A DNA stretch of 64,000 bases from JBBPZK01 sp965219175 (lineage in GTDB: Bacteria; Actinomycetota; Rubrobacteria; Rubrobacterales; Rubrobacteraceae): NCBI GenBank assembly GCA_965219175.1, contig CBDCNI010000001.1, positions 3,325,551-3,389,550 on the forward strand. The letters are read 5' to 3'. The position numbers and the translations under genes are program-made. The notes under the pieces were generated by a model that saw only the letters and a program-made list of their open reading frames with translations, was not told the DNA's origin and searched no databases. Shown piece by piece: positions 16,991-26,027 of this stretch (within the stretch, counting starts at the first letter, position 1; every line of letters starts with the position of its first letter).

Positions 16991-17968
16991 TCATCTCCTG
17001 GATCCAGCATGAAAGGCGAGGGCGTCCATGATGATGCGCACAGCTGTAGTCGAGGTGACGTTCGTGGGGTCGAGGGTGGGAGCCACCTCCACCAGGTCCA
17101 TGCCGACGAGCCCGCGCGAAGCCACGCCCCGCACCAGCGTGAGGACCTCCCGGCTCGTGAGGCCGCCCGTACCTGGTACGCCCGTGCCGGGGGCGTAGGC
17201 GCCATCGAGGGCGTCGATGTCGACGCTGAGGTAGGTCCCGTCCGTGCCGCCGTCCGTCGCCTCCAGGGTTCGCCGGAGAGCGGTTTCGATCCCGCTCTCC
17301 CAGATGTCTTCCAGCCAGATCACCTCGATGCCCCGCTCCCGGCAGTACGCGAGCTCGCTCCTCGGGTTGAGCCAGCCCGTGGCCCCGACTATGGCGATGT
17401 TCTCGGGCGGGAACCCGGCGTCCACCGCGCGGGTGATCGGGCAGCAGTGATTTAGTTCTTCGCCGCCGACGTCGGAAGCGGTGTCGAGGTGTGAGTCGAT
17501 CAGGACGAGCGCCGGGTTCGAGCAGTGTCCGGCCACCGCCCGCACCGCCGGTATCGTCACGGAATGATCTCCGCCCAACGTAACAGGCGTCGCCCCGGCG
17601 GCGAGGATGTTCACGATATCCTGCTGGGCGACCGCGAAGGTCTTCTCGGCGTTGGCGAGCGTGGTGGCGGTGTCACCACAATCGACGGGGTTGAGTGCCT
17701 CGATAAGGTCGATATCCAGGGTCGCGTTGTAGGTGAGCGCCTGCAGAGACGCTTCACGGATGCCGCGCGGCCCGTAGTTGGCTCCCGAGCGGCTGATAAC
17801 CGTCGAGTCCCAGGGGATTCCGTAGATCGCGGCTCCTGCCCCAAAGTCGGACAGTTCTTCGGTGCTTGGCGGCACGTGTGGGAGCCTCAAGAAAGAGCTT
17901 GCCAGCCCCGCGTGGAGCAAGGTAGACCACATCGTGGAGTCCGCGTTGTTCTGTCCGGCATCGCTCAA
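16991..17968 (-). CDS. Ureohydrolase (agmatinase/arginase family), divergent paralogue
   Basis: 325 residues. The manganese-site motifs are GGDHSVTIP, LIDSHLDTASD (DSHLD instead of the usual DAHxD) and SVDIDALDGAYAPGTG (Gly where most relatives have Pro). The substrate-loop HGTPF of classical agmatinases reads HCCPI here. The ligands themselves are kept, so it should be active, perhaps on another guanidino substrate than the paralogue at 21806. The start is TTG 17968 after AAGGAGCCTGAA, just after the stop of the deacetylase gene, so the two are probably coupled. Confidence 0.82.
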   Translation of the reverse strand: MSDAGQNNADSTMWSTLLHAGLASSFLRLPHVPPSTEELSDFGAGAAIYGIPWDSTVISRSGANYGPRGIREASLQALTYNATLDIDLIEALNPVDCGDTATTLANAEKTFAVAQQDIVNILAAGATPVTLGGDHSVTIPAVRAVAGHCSNPALVLIDSHLDTASDVGGEELNHCCPITRAVDAGFPPENIAIVGATGWLNPRSELAYCRERGIEVIWLEDIWESGIETALRRTLEATDGGTDGTYLSVDIDALDGAYAPGTGVPGTGGLTSREVLTLVRGVASRGLVGMDLVEVAPTLDPTNVTSTTAVRIIMDALAFHAGSRR

Positions 17969-17969
17969 T

Positions 17970-18818
17970 TCAGGCTCCTTGCGTAGGGGATTGCAGGATC
18001 CGGCCCGCCAGCAGATCCGCCCGCGAGAATCGCACGTCGCCGCGTTCTTTGGCGAACTCGATAAACTCTCCGATGGCCCGGACGCGAGAGGGTCGACCGC
18101 TTAAAAACGGGTGGCAGGCCAGGACGCACAGGGAGTTGGTGCGGCGCATCGCGTCCAGCTCGGAGGTCCAAATCTCAACTACCTTCCGCGGGCTCTCTAT
18201 ACGCTGGCCGATGTCCGGTTCGGGCAGGAAAGCGTACTGCTCCCAGTCGTCGAGCGACCAGTGTACCGGCAGTTCGGCGACTTCCCCTGCGGCCGTCGAG
18301 AGCCGGTACGGACGGTCATCGTCCATCAGGGAGGAGTCGTAGTGGAGGCCGTAGCTCCCGAGGAAGTCAAGGGTTGTCCGGGTGAGACGCCAGTACGGCG
18401 CCCGGTAGCCGAGGGGTTCTACACCGAGTTTGTCGAGGGCTTCCAGACCAGCCTCCAGGTCCCGGCGCTGCCCGGCTTCGTCCATGTCCGGCAACACGCG
18501 GTGAGAGTAGCCGTGCAAGGCCACCTCGTGCCCGGCTTCGAGGATCCCCTCCACGGTACCGGGCCAGCGTTCGGCGGTGACGCCCGGCACGAAGAAGGTG
18601 CCCTCGACGCCGTGGTCGCGGAGGAGGTCCAGGATGCGCGGGACACCCACCCTCGGTCCGTAGGACTGGTGAGACATGGCGGAGAGGTCCTCGGCGTACC
18701 TTTCGTCCTCCGCGAGGATTGGCGACTCGGCGTCCACATCGAAAGAGAGCACGGCGACAGCGGCGGCGCCTCCCAGCCAGTCTCCTGAAGGCGGCCTTCT
18801 TTCCGGATAGCTCACCAT
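17970..18818 (-). CDS. Polysaccharide deacetylase-family hydrolase (NodB fold, PuuE-like)
   Basis: 282 residues from ATG 18818, which lies within a few bases of the preceding SDR stop (18812). Motifs: LSFDVDAESP (metal/catalytic Asp), VEGTFFVPG, HEVALHGYSHR (HxxxH ligands), LGYRAPYWRLT and LACHPFLSG. No signal peptide or membrane anchor is seen, unlike cell-wall deacetylases. Cytoplasmic members such as PuuE allantoinase and cyclic imidases hydrolyse small ring amides, which fits an island controlled by a PucR-type regulator. The substrate is inferred only. Confidence 0.8.
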   Translation of the reverse strand: MVSYPERRPPSGDWLGGAAAVAVLSFDVDAESPILAEDERYAEDLSAMSHQSYGPRVGVPRILDLLRDHGVEGTFFVPGVTAERWPGTVEGILEAGHEVALHGYSHRVLPDMDEAGQRRDLEAGLEALDKLGVEPLGYRAPYWRLTRTTLDFLGSYGLHYDSSLMDDDRPYRLSTAAGEVAELPVHWSLDDWEQYAFLPEPDIGQRIESPRKVVEIWTSELDAMRRTNSLCVLACHPFLSGRPSRVRAIGEFIEFAKERGDVRFSRADLLAGRILQSPTQGA

Positions 18819-19588
18819 GCGCCACCCCTCGTGGTGCCACCGTTGGGCTGCACGACCTGGCCGACGAGGGCGGCCGACTCTTTCCTGGCGAAGAACGCGA
18901 CCGTGGCCGCTATGTCCTCGGGGCGTCCGATGCGTCCGAGGGGGGTTTCGGCGGCGTAGCGGGCCTTTATCTCTTCGAGCGGCACGTCGGCGTCGCGGGC
19001 GTCCACCTCCAACTGGGGGGTGTCCGTCACGCCGGGGGAGATCACGTTCGTGATGATATTCTCTGGGGCCAGCTCGCGGCCGAGGGTCTTGCCGAGAGAG
19101 ATGAGACCCGCTTTCGAGGCGGAATACGCCGTGGCGTTGGGCCACCCGATGACGCCCCACTCTGAACTTATAATGATGATGCGTCCGCCCCCGAGACGGC
19201 GCATGCCGGGCAGAGCCGCCCGCACCAGGTAGAAGCTTCCGGAAAGGTTAGTGTCCACTTGCCTCCACCAGTCAACCTCGTCCTGCTCCAGAAAGGCCCC
19301 CATGGACATGTAGGCGGCGTTGGAGACTAGTATCCTCACTGGCCCGGAGTCAGCTTCGATACGGTTCACCATATCTTCCACGGCTTTCGGGTCCGAGACA
19401 TCCGCAACCGCCGCGACTCCGCCGCAGGACTCGGCGACCTCTTCGAGCGCCTCCGAAGGCTCGCGGTCGTTGACGAACACCGTAGCCCCGTCGGCGGCGA
19501 GCCGGAGGGCTGTGGCCCGGCCGATACCCTGGGCGGCGCCGGTGACCAGGGCGACGGTACCTTCCAGGGGACGGCCCTCCAAGGACAT
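18812..19588 (-). CDS. SDR-family oxidoreductase
   Basis: 258 residues, classical SDR: VTGAAQGIGRA, SNAAYMS (in place of NNAG), IIISSEWG with catalytic Ser, and YSASK. Near-overlaps with the genes on both sides (TGATG-type junction at 19588 with the preceding SDR) show tight translational coupling. Probably a dehydrogenase for a hydroxy or keto intermediate; substrate unknown. Confidence 0.85.
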   Translation of the reverse strand: MSLEGRPLEGTVALVTGAAQGIGRATALRLAADGATVFVNDREPSEALEEVAESCGGVAAVADVSDPKAVEDMVNRIEADSGPVRILVSNAAYMSMGAFLEQDEVDWWRQVDTNLSGSFYLVRAALPGMRRLGGGRIIIISSEWGVIGWPNATAYSASKAGLISLGKTLGRELAPENIITNVISPGVTDTPQLEVDARDADVPLEEIKARYAAETPLGRIGRPEDIAATVAFFARKESAALVGQVVQPNGGTTRGGAW

Positions 19589-20289
19589 CAGATCACCGCC
19601 CCGGCATTCGGCGAGAGGACCTGCCCGCAGAAGTAGTCTCCTTCTTCCGCCAGAAAAAGTACCGTCTCGGCGACCTCCTCGGGGCGTACGAGCCGTCTCA
19701 GTGGCAGCGTCTCTAGAAAATCCGGGGCTCTCCAGGGCGAGTCCGAACTCAACAGCGGAGTATCAGTCGGACCTGGCGCGACGGAGTTGACCTTTATTCC
19801 CCTGTCCGCGACTTCAGCGGCGAGGCTCTTGGTGAAGCCGATGATCGCTCCCTTGGCGGCGGCGTAATGAGCGTCTTCGCCGCCACCACCCAGGGCCAAC
19901 TCGGAGGAGATGGTTATTATGGTTCCGCGTCCGGCCTCCAGCATCCCCGGCAGCACGGCGGCGCAGGCGTTTCGGGTGCCGCCGAGGTGTACGGTGAGCA
20001 TCTTCCGCCACCGGTCGTTCCCTATATCCGAGACTGGACACATCTCATAGTATCCGGCGACGGTGATGAGCAGGGAGATTGGTCCCAGCTCACGCGCCGC
20101 CCGCTCCACTGCCTCCCGTACGGCTTCGGCATCGGTCACGTCCGCGACGAGCGAGAGGTTGGTCTTCGACTCCCGGAGATCCAGGCCGGCGACCTTCCAG
20201 CCTCTCTCGGCGAGCCGGGCCGCCGTGGCGGCGCCGATGCCGCTCGCCGCTCCGGTAACGAGCGCGACCTGAGCACCTTCATCCGGCAT
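19588..20289 (-). CDS. SDR-family oxidoreductase
   Basis: About 233 residues from ATG 20289, four bases after the stop of the APC permease; an earlier in-frame start would run into that gene. Motifs: VTGAASGIGAA, a conserved Asp in VADVTD, ITVAGYY in place of NNAG, IITISSELALG and YAAAKGA (YxxxK). The NAG variation suggests an unusual member. It is coupled to the next SDR by an overlapping stop/start. Confidence 0.83.
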   Translation of the reverse strand: MPDEGAQVALVTGAASGIGAATAARLAERGWKVAGLDLRESKTNLSLVADVTDAEAVREAVERAARELGPISLLITVAGYYEMCPVSDIGNDRWRKMLTVHLGGTRNACAAVLPGMLEAGRGTIITISSELALGGGGEDAHYAAAKGAIIGFTKSLAAEVADRGIKVNSVAPGPTDTPLLSSDSPWRAPDFLETLPLRRLVRPEEVAETVLFLAEEGDYFCGQVLSPNAGAVI

Positions 20290-20293
20290 ATCT

Positions 20294-21778
20294 TTAAGCT
20301 TCCGGTGCGGGGCTCGCCGCGTCGGTCTCAACCCGATCCGGCATGCGTGAGATCCGTCGGCGCAGCGGTAGGAAAATCGCTATCCCCAGGATGCCGAGCG
20401 AGATAAACATGACGATTACGCCGTAGTTCTGGTACCAGGGCGCGTCCGGGGTGCGCGGCCAGGCGATGTTTACTATCTCGAAGAGGAGCCACAGGACCGC
20501 CACGACGTTTATGAGCAGGCCGACTCCACCGAGTGAGAACCGTCCGGGACGCCAGCGACCGGAGAGGCGTGCGATCAGCGCGGCCAGGGCCGGGAAGAAG
20601 AAGGCTATGTAGAAGCCGCCGGTAGTGAAGCTGACGAGCGTGCCGTAAATGTTCGAGTTTGCGAGCAGGAAGAGCGCCGCGGTTATGACGGCGGTCAGCA
20701 GGATCGCGTTTATCGGAAGACGATCCTCCGTGGCGAGGCGTCCCAAAAACCCCGAGGCGGGCAGCGCCCGGTCGCGGGCGAAGGAGAAGATCACCCGCGA
20801 GACGGAAGCCTGGAGGGCCATGAAGCTCGCGAAGAAACCCACGACTATCACACCGAACAGGGGTTTGGAGATCCCGGCCCCGAGCCTGGCGGCGAGCGTG
20901 TCGGTGATCGGATCCCCCACCTTGCCCGCTACCACGTTCCCGATGTCCGGGATCGCCAGGATCAAGGCCAATCCAGCGTACATGACGATCAGGGCGACAC
21001 AGATGAGCGAGAGAAGGACGGCCTTTGGCACGTCGCGGTTCGGCTCCTCGACTTCCTCGGCCATGGAACCGGCACTCTCGAACCCCACGAAAGCCCAACC
21101 GATGAACGCCAGGGACGCGAGGAAAGGACCGAAGAGATAGGAGCCTCCGTGGGCGGTACCGGCCCCGTCGAAGATCACCGAGAGCGAGTTCTGCCGGTAG
21201 AAGAGGAGGAGCACGGTTCCGATGACTATGCTCCCGACGATCTCGGCCGTTATGCTCAAATAGACCATTACCTTGAGGACCCCGCGCCCCACAGTGTTTG
21301 CGACCGTCCCGACGACCAGGACGCCGAGCGCGAACAGAACGAGGGTAAAGGGACTCGGGTCCTTTACGCCGAAGATGGCGGCGAGGAAGACCGCGGCGCC
21401 GTAGGCTACGGCGGACATCGCGATCACGAGCGTCCACATGTACGCCCACCCGGCGAACCATCCGAAACCGTTACCCATGATCTGCCGCGACCACTGGTAG
21501 ACGCCACCAGCCAGCGGCCAGACCGAGGCGAGCTCCGCGAAGACGAGCGCGACCAGCATCTGACCGGCGAGCACCACCAAAAACCCCCACCAGAAAGCCG
21601 GGCCACCCGCTGTGAAAGAAAGCGCGAAGATCCCGTAGAGCGCCACTATCGGCGAGATGAACGCGAAGGACAGCGCGAACACCGACCAGAGGTTAAAGCC
21701 CCGCTTGAGCGTCTGGTCGTACCCGAACTGCCCGAGATCCGTCTCGGTCCTGTTCTCTACCGTACCCTGCTCTTCCAT
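20294..21778 (-). CDS. APC-family amino acid/amine permease (3)
   Basis: 494 residues, about twelve hydrophobic segments, of the APC branch that includes GABA and choline-type transporters: GYDQTLKRGFNLWSVFALSF at the N-terminus, then GGVYQWSRQIMGNGFGWFAG and GWAFVGFESAGSMAEEVEEP. ATG 21778 is preceded by AAAGAAAGGACCGGT. It is immediately downstream of the second ureohydrolase, so import of an amine, guanidino acid or the ureohydrolase product is likely. Confidence 0.86.
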   Translation of the reverse strand: MEEQGTVENRTETDLGQFGYDQTLKRGFNLWSVFALSFAFISPIVALYGIFALSFTAGGPAFWWGFLVVLAGQMLVALVFAELASVWPLAGGVYQWSRQIMGNGFGWFAGWAYMWTLVIAMSAVAYGAAVFLAAIFGVKDPSPFTLVLFALGVLVVGTVANTVGRGVLKVMVYLSITAEIVGSIVIGTVLLLFYRQNSLSVIFDGAGTAHGGSYLFGPFLASLAFIGWAFVGFESAGSMAEEVEEPNRDVPKAVLLSLICVALIVMYAGLALILAIPDIGNVVAGKVGDPITDTLAARLGAGISKPLFGVIVVGFFASFMALQASVSRVIFSFARDRALPASGFLGRLATEDRLPINAILLTAVITAALFLLANSNIYGTLVSFTTGGFYIAFFFPALAALIARLSGRWRPGRFSLGGVGLLINVVAVLWLLFEIVNIAWPRTPDAPWYQNYGVIVMFISLGILGIAIFLPLRRRISRMPDRVETDAASPAPEA

Positions 21779-21805
21779 ACCGGTCCTTTCTTTTGCCCGA
21801 GTCCT

Positions 21806-22786
21806 CTACGACGTCTCTTCGGTCCCAGCTTTCTCTGGACTAACAGCGCTTTTTCTGCCGGCTATGAGACTCAACAACTCGTGGGCCACGTTCGCGGCCA
21901 ATAGCGCCGTGATCTGGGCCGGGTCATAGGATGGATAGACCTCCACCACGTCGCAACCGACGAGGTTCAGACCCGCAAGACCTCTAACAAACTCTTGCGC
22001 CTCCCGGCTCGTGAAGCCTCCTACCTCCGGCGTTCCGGTGCCGGGCGCGTACGCTGGGTCCACGAAGTCCACGTCGAAGGAGACGTAGAGCTTCGCACTC
22101 CCGACCCTCTCACGAATGCGATCCATGGTTTTGTCTATACCGATCCGACGCACCTCGTCGGTGGTCAACAACTCGAACCCGAGCTCCCTCGAAGCCTCCA
22201 GGTCCCCGGCGTCGTAGAGCGAGCCGCGCATTCCCACCTGAATGGAGTGTTCCGGGTCGAGCAACCCTTCCTCCACCGCCCTTCTGAAAGGCGTACCGTG
22301 GTTGTACTTCTTGCCGAAGTACGCGTCCCAGGTATCGGCGTGGGAGTCGAACTGAACGAGCGCGACCGGCCCGTGCGCGGCAGCGGCGGCCCGAAGCTCC
22401 GGCAGCGCTATGGAATGGTCGCCGCCGAGTACGATCGGGACGACCCCGGCCCAGTGTATCTCCTCCAGGCCAGTGGAGATCTTCTCGTAGCTCTCCTCGA
22501 TAAAACCGGGTACCACGGGAAGATCCCCGTAATCTATGACGGAGAGATGATCGAAGATGCCGACCCCGAGAGAAGGATTGTACGGACGGAGCAAGTGCGA
22601 AACGCTCCTTATCCCCTCCGGCCCGAAGCGGGCCCCGGCCCGGAACGAGGCGCCGGTGTCGAAGGGCGCGCCGACGACTGCCACGTCGGCGTTCTGTAGG
22701 TCCTGATTGTTTGGCAAGCGCATGAAAGTCCTGACGCCCGAGAAGCGCGGCGTCTCGAATGAGTTTGCTGGCTCGTAGTGGGTCAA
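21806..22786 (-). CDS. speB: Agmatinase-family ureohydrolase
   Basis: 326 residues with canonical binuclear manganese motifs: LGGDHSIALPELRA, VQFDSHADTWD, KYNHGTPFRRAVEEG and YVSFDVDFVDPAYAPGTGTP followed by GGFTSRE. This is the standard agmatinase/guanidinobutyrase pattern, releasing urea and an amine. It is the first gene of the minus-strand island, starts at TTG after GAGAGGAGAATCGC, and faces the PucR regulator across 228 bases. Agmatine, guanidinobutyrate and guanidinopropionate are all possible substrates, so the symbol is tentative. Confidence 0.85.
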   Translation of the reverse strand: MTHYEPANSFETPRFSGVRTFMRLPNNQDLQNADVAVVGAPFDTGASFRAGARFGPEGIRSVSHLLRPYNPSLGVGIFDHLSVIDYGDLPVVPGFIEESYEKISTGLEEIHWAGVVPIVLGGDHSIALPELRAAAAAHGPVALVQFDSHADTWDAYFGKKYNHGTPFRRAVEEGLLDPEHSIQVGMRGSLYDAGDLEASRELGFELLTTDEVRRIGIDKTMDRIRERVGSAKLYVSFDVDFVDPAYAPGTGTPEVGGFTSREAQEFVRGLAGLNLVGCDVVEVYPSYDPAQITALLAANVAHELLSLIAGRKSAVSPEKAGTEETS

Positions 22787-22983
22787 GCGATTCTCCTCTC
22801 AAATCAAAGAGCGGCTATGCTCTCTTTCATATTCCCGGCGGGCAACGAGGTGTCTCCCGACATCCCTTCCGTCTTGGTCGGCCCGCGCACGACAACGAAC
22901 TCCCACTCCACCACCGGCTCGCCCTAACGACCCGCCTCATGACCTCGATTTTCCCTACCACGCCGACGAACCACAATACGACA

Positions 22984-23001
22984 TATGTATAAATTTGCAT
23001 A
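22984..23001. promoter_or_regulatory. AT-rich near-palindrome, possible PucR operator
   Basis: TATGTATAAATTTGCATA has matching ends (TATG/CATA) and mostly paired inner bases. It stands in the only AT-rich patch of the 228-base divergent gap between the ureohydrolase and pucR-like genes, 14 bases before the regulator start. Position makes it a candidate operator or core promoter; function is inferred. Confidence 0.35.
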
Positions 23002-23014
23002 AAAGCTTCATACT

Positions 23015-24556
23015 ATGATACAAAACCTTATGGCTATAACGGTTGGAGAGCTCGTACGCATCCCGGATCTGAGGACTCAAGTCTTCGCCGGAGAGGCTGG
23101 CCTGGACCATCGGGTAAGTTGGGCGCACGTCTCCGAGTTGCCGGACCCCACGGAATATCTAGCCGCCGGGGAGCTTTTGATGACGGTCGGATACACCATT
23201 CCCGAGGGTTCCGGAGCTCAGGAGACCTATGTCGAGCGATTGGCGGAGGCGAGACTAAGCGGCCTGCTGGTCGCGGAGAAGATGTACGCTCCGGAACTGA
23301 CACCCGAGATGGCAGCCGTGGCGAACCGTCTATCTTTTCCGATTCTGCTGACCGCTTACGACGTGCCGTTCACCGCCATCTCACGCGCGGTAGCCGAGGC
23401 GAACCGGAGCGCGGAGCATGCGCGGCTGTTGCGGGCCGTAAGCGTCTACGATACCGCGCGGCTCACCGTGGGCGGGGCTTCCGGATCGGAGACCATGACC
23501 CGGCTCGGTGAGTTGGTTGGTTGTGATCTCTACGTTGTGGACCCGGATCGTGGTCGTTCCCTGATCCGCAACGGGAGAGGGGTTCCGGAGGAGATTGCCG
23601 AAGCGCTGGTGAAAGAGATGTCGAGTAGATCCCAGCCGATGCCGGCGCTGCTGCGGCTCAGATCCGGGCGAGGTTCCGTCATTGCCTTGTTCGTTCCCGC
23701 CTCCCGTCCGGCGGCCCTCGTCGCGGTAACCAGAACGGAGGAACCCCCGGACGCAACCGTTTTGCGACACGTCGCGACGGTTGCGGCGTTAGAGGTCGAG
23801 AAACTGACGGCCGACTACGAGCGGAAGAGACGCCTGGGCGCCGAGGTACTCGCGGGGCTCGTAGACGAACGCATCGGCGCGGAATCAGCCTCGCATCTAC
23901 TATCGGAGTGGAACCTGGCCGATGAACCACGCCTGCTCGCCTCCTGCTCTGATAGCGGGGGCGCGGAAGAACACTCCAGCCTCCACCTGCGCCTGGAGGA
24001 CGACGGCGTGCCGCATATTCTTCTACGTCGCGCGCCGATACTCACGGCACTGCTACCCGCGAGGCCAGACTATATCCAGGCGCTCCGGGAGGAGATCAAC
24101 GAGACTTCCCGCGTAGGCTTGAGCGATCCACTCGTCAACACCTCGCGCGTCCCGGAGGCTTACAGGGAGGCGCAGTGGGCGCTTCAGAGCGCGGAGGCGG
24201 ACGACGAACCGCTGGTCTACTATGAGAGCGCAAGCCTCTCACCTTTCCTGCCGCACGGACTCGGCGAATCGCGCCGCGTGGTCGAGCACGTGCTAGGTCC
24301 TGTTCTTTCCTACGACGCCAATCACGGCTCGAGATTGGTTGCCTCCTTGAGGTCCTTCCTTTCGCACAATCGCTCCTGGCAAAAGGCGGCGGCGAGCCTG
24401 CACGTACACAAGCAGACCCTGGTCTACAGGATGCGCCGCGTCGAGGAACTCACCGGCCGTCATCTCGACCAAACAGAAGACGTAGCCGAATTCTGGCTGG
24501 CGCTCAAAGCGGCGGAAGCTCTAGGACAACTCGGTCCCGATACCAGCAGCACCTAG
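23015..24556 (+). CDS. PucR-family transcriptional regulator
   Basis: 513 residues. The N-terminal domain (about 1-130) starts AITVGELVRIPDLRTQVFAG with the typical WAHVSELPDPTEYLAAGELL block of the PucR/purine-catabolism domain. A middle region is followed by a C-terminal helix-turn-helix (SWQKAAASLHVHKQTLVYRM, RRVEELTG). Such regulators sense small metabolites and control purine, polyamine or amino acid catabolism. It is divergent from the ureohydrolase island and is its obvious regulator. Start could be ATG 23015 or 23030; neither has a clear ribosome site. Confidence 0.88.
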   Translation: MIQNLMAITVGELVRIPDLRTQVFAGEAGLDHRVSWAHVSELPDPTEYLAAGELLMTVGYTIPEGSGAQETYVERLAEARLSGLLVAEKMYAPELTPEMAAVANRLSFPILLTAYDVPFTAISRAVAEANRSAEHARLLRAVSVYDTARLTVGGASGSETMTRLGELVGCDLYVVDPDRGRSLIRNGRGVPEEIAEALVKEMSSRSQPMPALLRLRSGRGSVIALFVPASRPAALVAVTRTEEPPDATVLRHVATVAALEVEKLTADYERKRRLGAEVLAGLVDERIGAESASHLLSEWNLADEPRLLASCSDSGGAEEHSSLHLRLEDDGVPHILLRRAPILTALLPARPDYIQALREEINETSRVGLSDPLVNTSRVPEAYREAQWALQSAEADDEPLVYYESASLSPFLPHGLGESRRVVEHVLGPVLSYDANHGSRLVASLRSFLSHNRSWQKAAASLHVHKQTLVYRMRRVEELTGRHLDQTEDVAEFWLALKAAEALGQLGPDTSST

Positions 24557-24665
24557 CGGACCTACAGCACCCGAGTGTTAAGTTTCTAAAGGCTCACAGG
24601 GCTCCTTTTCTCCATGACGTTAGCGTATCATTGCGGGTGGAGAGCAACGTTGGAGTGGAGTATTA

Positions 24666-25883
24666 ATGGATAGAGTCGGCGAGCCTCTTTTCAAAAACCC
24701 GCGCTTCCTCAAACTCTGGACGGGACAGGGGATCTCTTTTGTGGGCGATGCGGTCTCCATGGTCGCCCTGGTGATCCTGATCGTCCATATCACAGGTCAC
24801 GCTTCGAGCGTGGGAGGGTTGCTGGTCGCCCGTCTCGTGCCGACGTTGGCTAGCCCGCTGATTGGAGTGCTGGCGGATCGCTTCGATCGGCGACTCATCC
24901 TGGTGGGCACGGACCTCATGCGTGCAGGCCTGATAGTAGCCGTGATCTTCACCCGTGACCTCGCCGTGATCTACGCCCTTGTCTTCCTGATGGGCGTCGC
25001 GCGCACCTTCTTCAACCCGACCATCCGGGCTGCTTTTCCGAGCGTGGTCGGAAGCGGGGACCTCACACGGGCAAACGCCCTGATCAGCGGCACTTTCAGC
25101 GTCTCCGTGATGGTAGGCTCGGCTCTCGGCGGACTCGTGGCGAGCTTTGATCTAAATGTCGCCTTTCTGCTCGATGCCGCGACCTACCTGGTCTCTGCCC
25201 TACTCCTTTCACAGATATCGCTTCCACGCCCCGATGTGGAAGAAGAAGGAGGCGGTTTCGTCCGTGAGTTGCGCGCCGGATTTGGTTACCTGGCAGGCGC
25301 ACGCGTCCCTCTGGGCATCGTAGTCGGGGCCTTGCTCACCATCCTGACGATCAACCTGACGGTACCAGCAGAAATATTCCTCGCCAAGCAGACATTCGGA
25401 GCCGGGAACGCCGGGTACGGCCTACTCGTGAGCCTCTGGGGCGTGGGTATGATCCTCGGTACCGCCCTGATCGCAGCTCTAGGAGATCGGCTGAACTTGC
25501 TGCACTTCTACTTCGCGGGCATCTTCGTCGCCGCCCTTGCCCTGGTCGTCACCAGCCTCTCCCCGACTTTCATCCTCGCGTTGGCGGCCCTCACCGTTGC
25601 CGGTGTCTCGAACGGCATAGACAACGTCGCGACCGACACCATTCTTCAAAAACGGGTACCGGACGCATTCCTGGGTCGCGTGTTCTCCGTCAGGTTCCTA
25701 ACCTACAGCGTGGGAGAAGCCATTGCCTATCCTGTTGGCGGTCTGATCGTGGACGCAGTAGGTCCGCGCTCGACCTATCTGCTCTCCGGATTGGCGACCG
25801 CCGCAGCGGGAATCTTGATACTGATCCTGATAGCTGTTCCGTTGCGAAGCCTCGAAGAGAGAATTAAGTCTCCAGAACAGTAG
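24666..25883 (+). CDS. MFS exporter (EntS/MFS_3 type)
   Basis: 405 residues, about twelve hydrophobic segments. FLKLWTGQGISFVGDAVSMV at the N-terminus and GVLADRFDRRLILVGTDLMR (loop 2-3) mark the MFS_3 group, which includes enterobactin exporter and macrolide-efflux-like proteins. It is preceded by GGAGTGGAGTATT. Transcribed alone, with 109 bases separating it from the PucR gene. An efflux role is likely; it lies immediately upstream of the two mini-genes, so export of those peptides or their product is an untested possibility. Confidence 0.83.
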   Translation: MDRVGEPLFKNPRFLKLWTGQGISFVGDAVSMVALVILIVHITGHASSVGGLLVARLVPTLASPLIGVLADRFDRRLILVGTDLMRAGLIVAVIFTRDLAVIYALVFLMGVARTFFNPTIRAAFPSVVGSGDLTRANALISGTFSVSVMVGSALGGLVASFDLNVAFLLDAATYLVSALLLSQISLPRPDVEEEGGGFVRELRAGFGYLAGARVPLGIVVGALLTILTINLTVPAEIFLAKQTFGAGNAGYGLLVSLWGVGMILGTALIAALGDRLNLLHFYFAGIFVAALALVVTSLSPTFILALAALTVAGVSNGIDNVATDTILQKRVPDAFLGRVFSVRFLTYSVGEAIAYPVGGLIVDAVGPRSTYLLSGLATAAAGILILILIAVPLRSLEERIKSPEQ

Positions 25884-25954
25884 TTTTTCTTTTGCAAACG
25901 TATAAAAACAAAGTAGCATTGCGTACACGATATCTACAGGAGGGGGGTGAAATC

Positions 25955-25984
25955 ATGATCGAGGGCGGCGGACGTACCTGGTAG
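25955..25984 (+). CDS. Mini-gene 1 encoding MIEGGGRTW
   Basis: A nine-codon reading frame ATG-ATC-GAG-GGC-GGC-GGA-CGT-ACC-TGG-TAG. It is preceded at normal spacing by one of the strongest ribosome sites in the window (AGGAGGGGGGTGAAATC). The same peptide is encoded again 73 bases downstream. A possible promoter lies upstream (TTGCAA at 25892-25897, 16-base gap, TAGCAT at 25914-25919). No known peptide family comes to mind. It could be a signalling peptide, a translation-coupled leader for the HD-GYP genes, or a ribosomally made product precursor. Evidence for translation is the repetition with silent changes only. Confidence 0.6.
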   Translation: MIEGGGRTW

Positions 25985-26027
25985 TTCGAGCTGGAAATTC
26001 CTCACAACTCGCGGAGGAGGTGGAACG

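Noticed and set aside
19867..20406. Long plus-strand frames opposite the SDR genes
   Set aside because: Antisense shadows of strongly conserved SDR reading frames.
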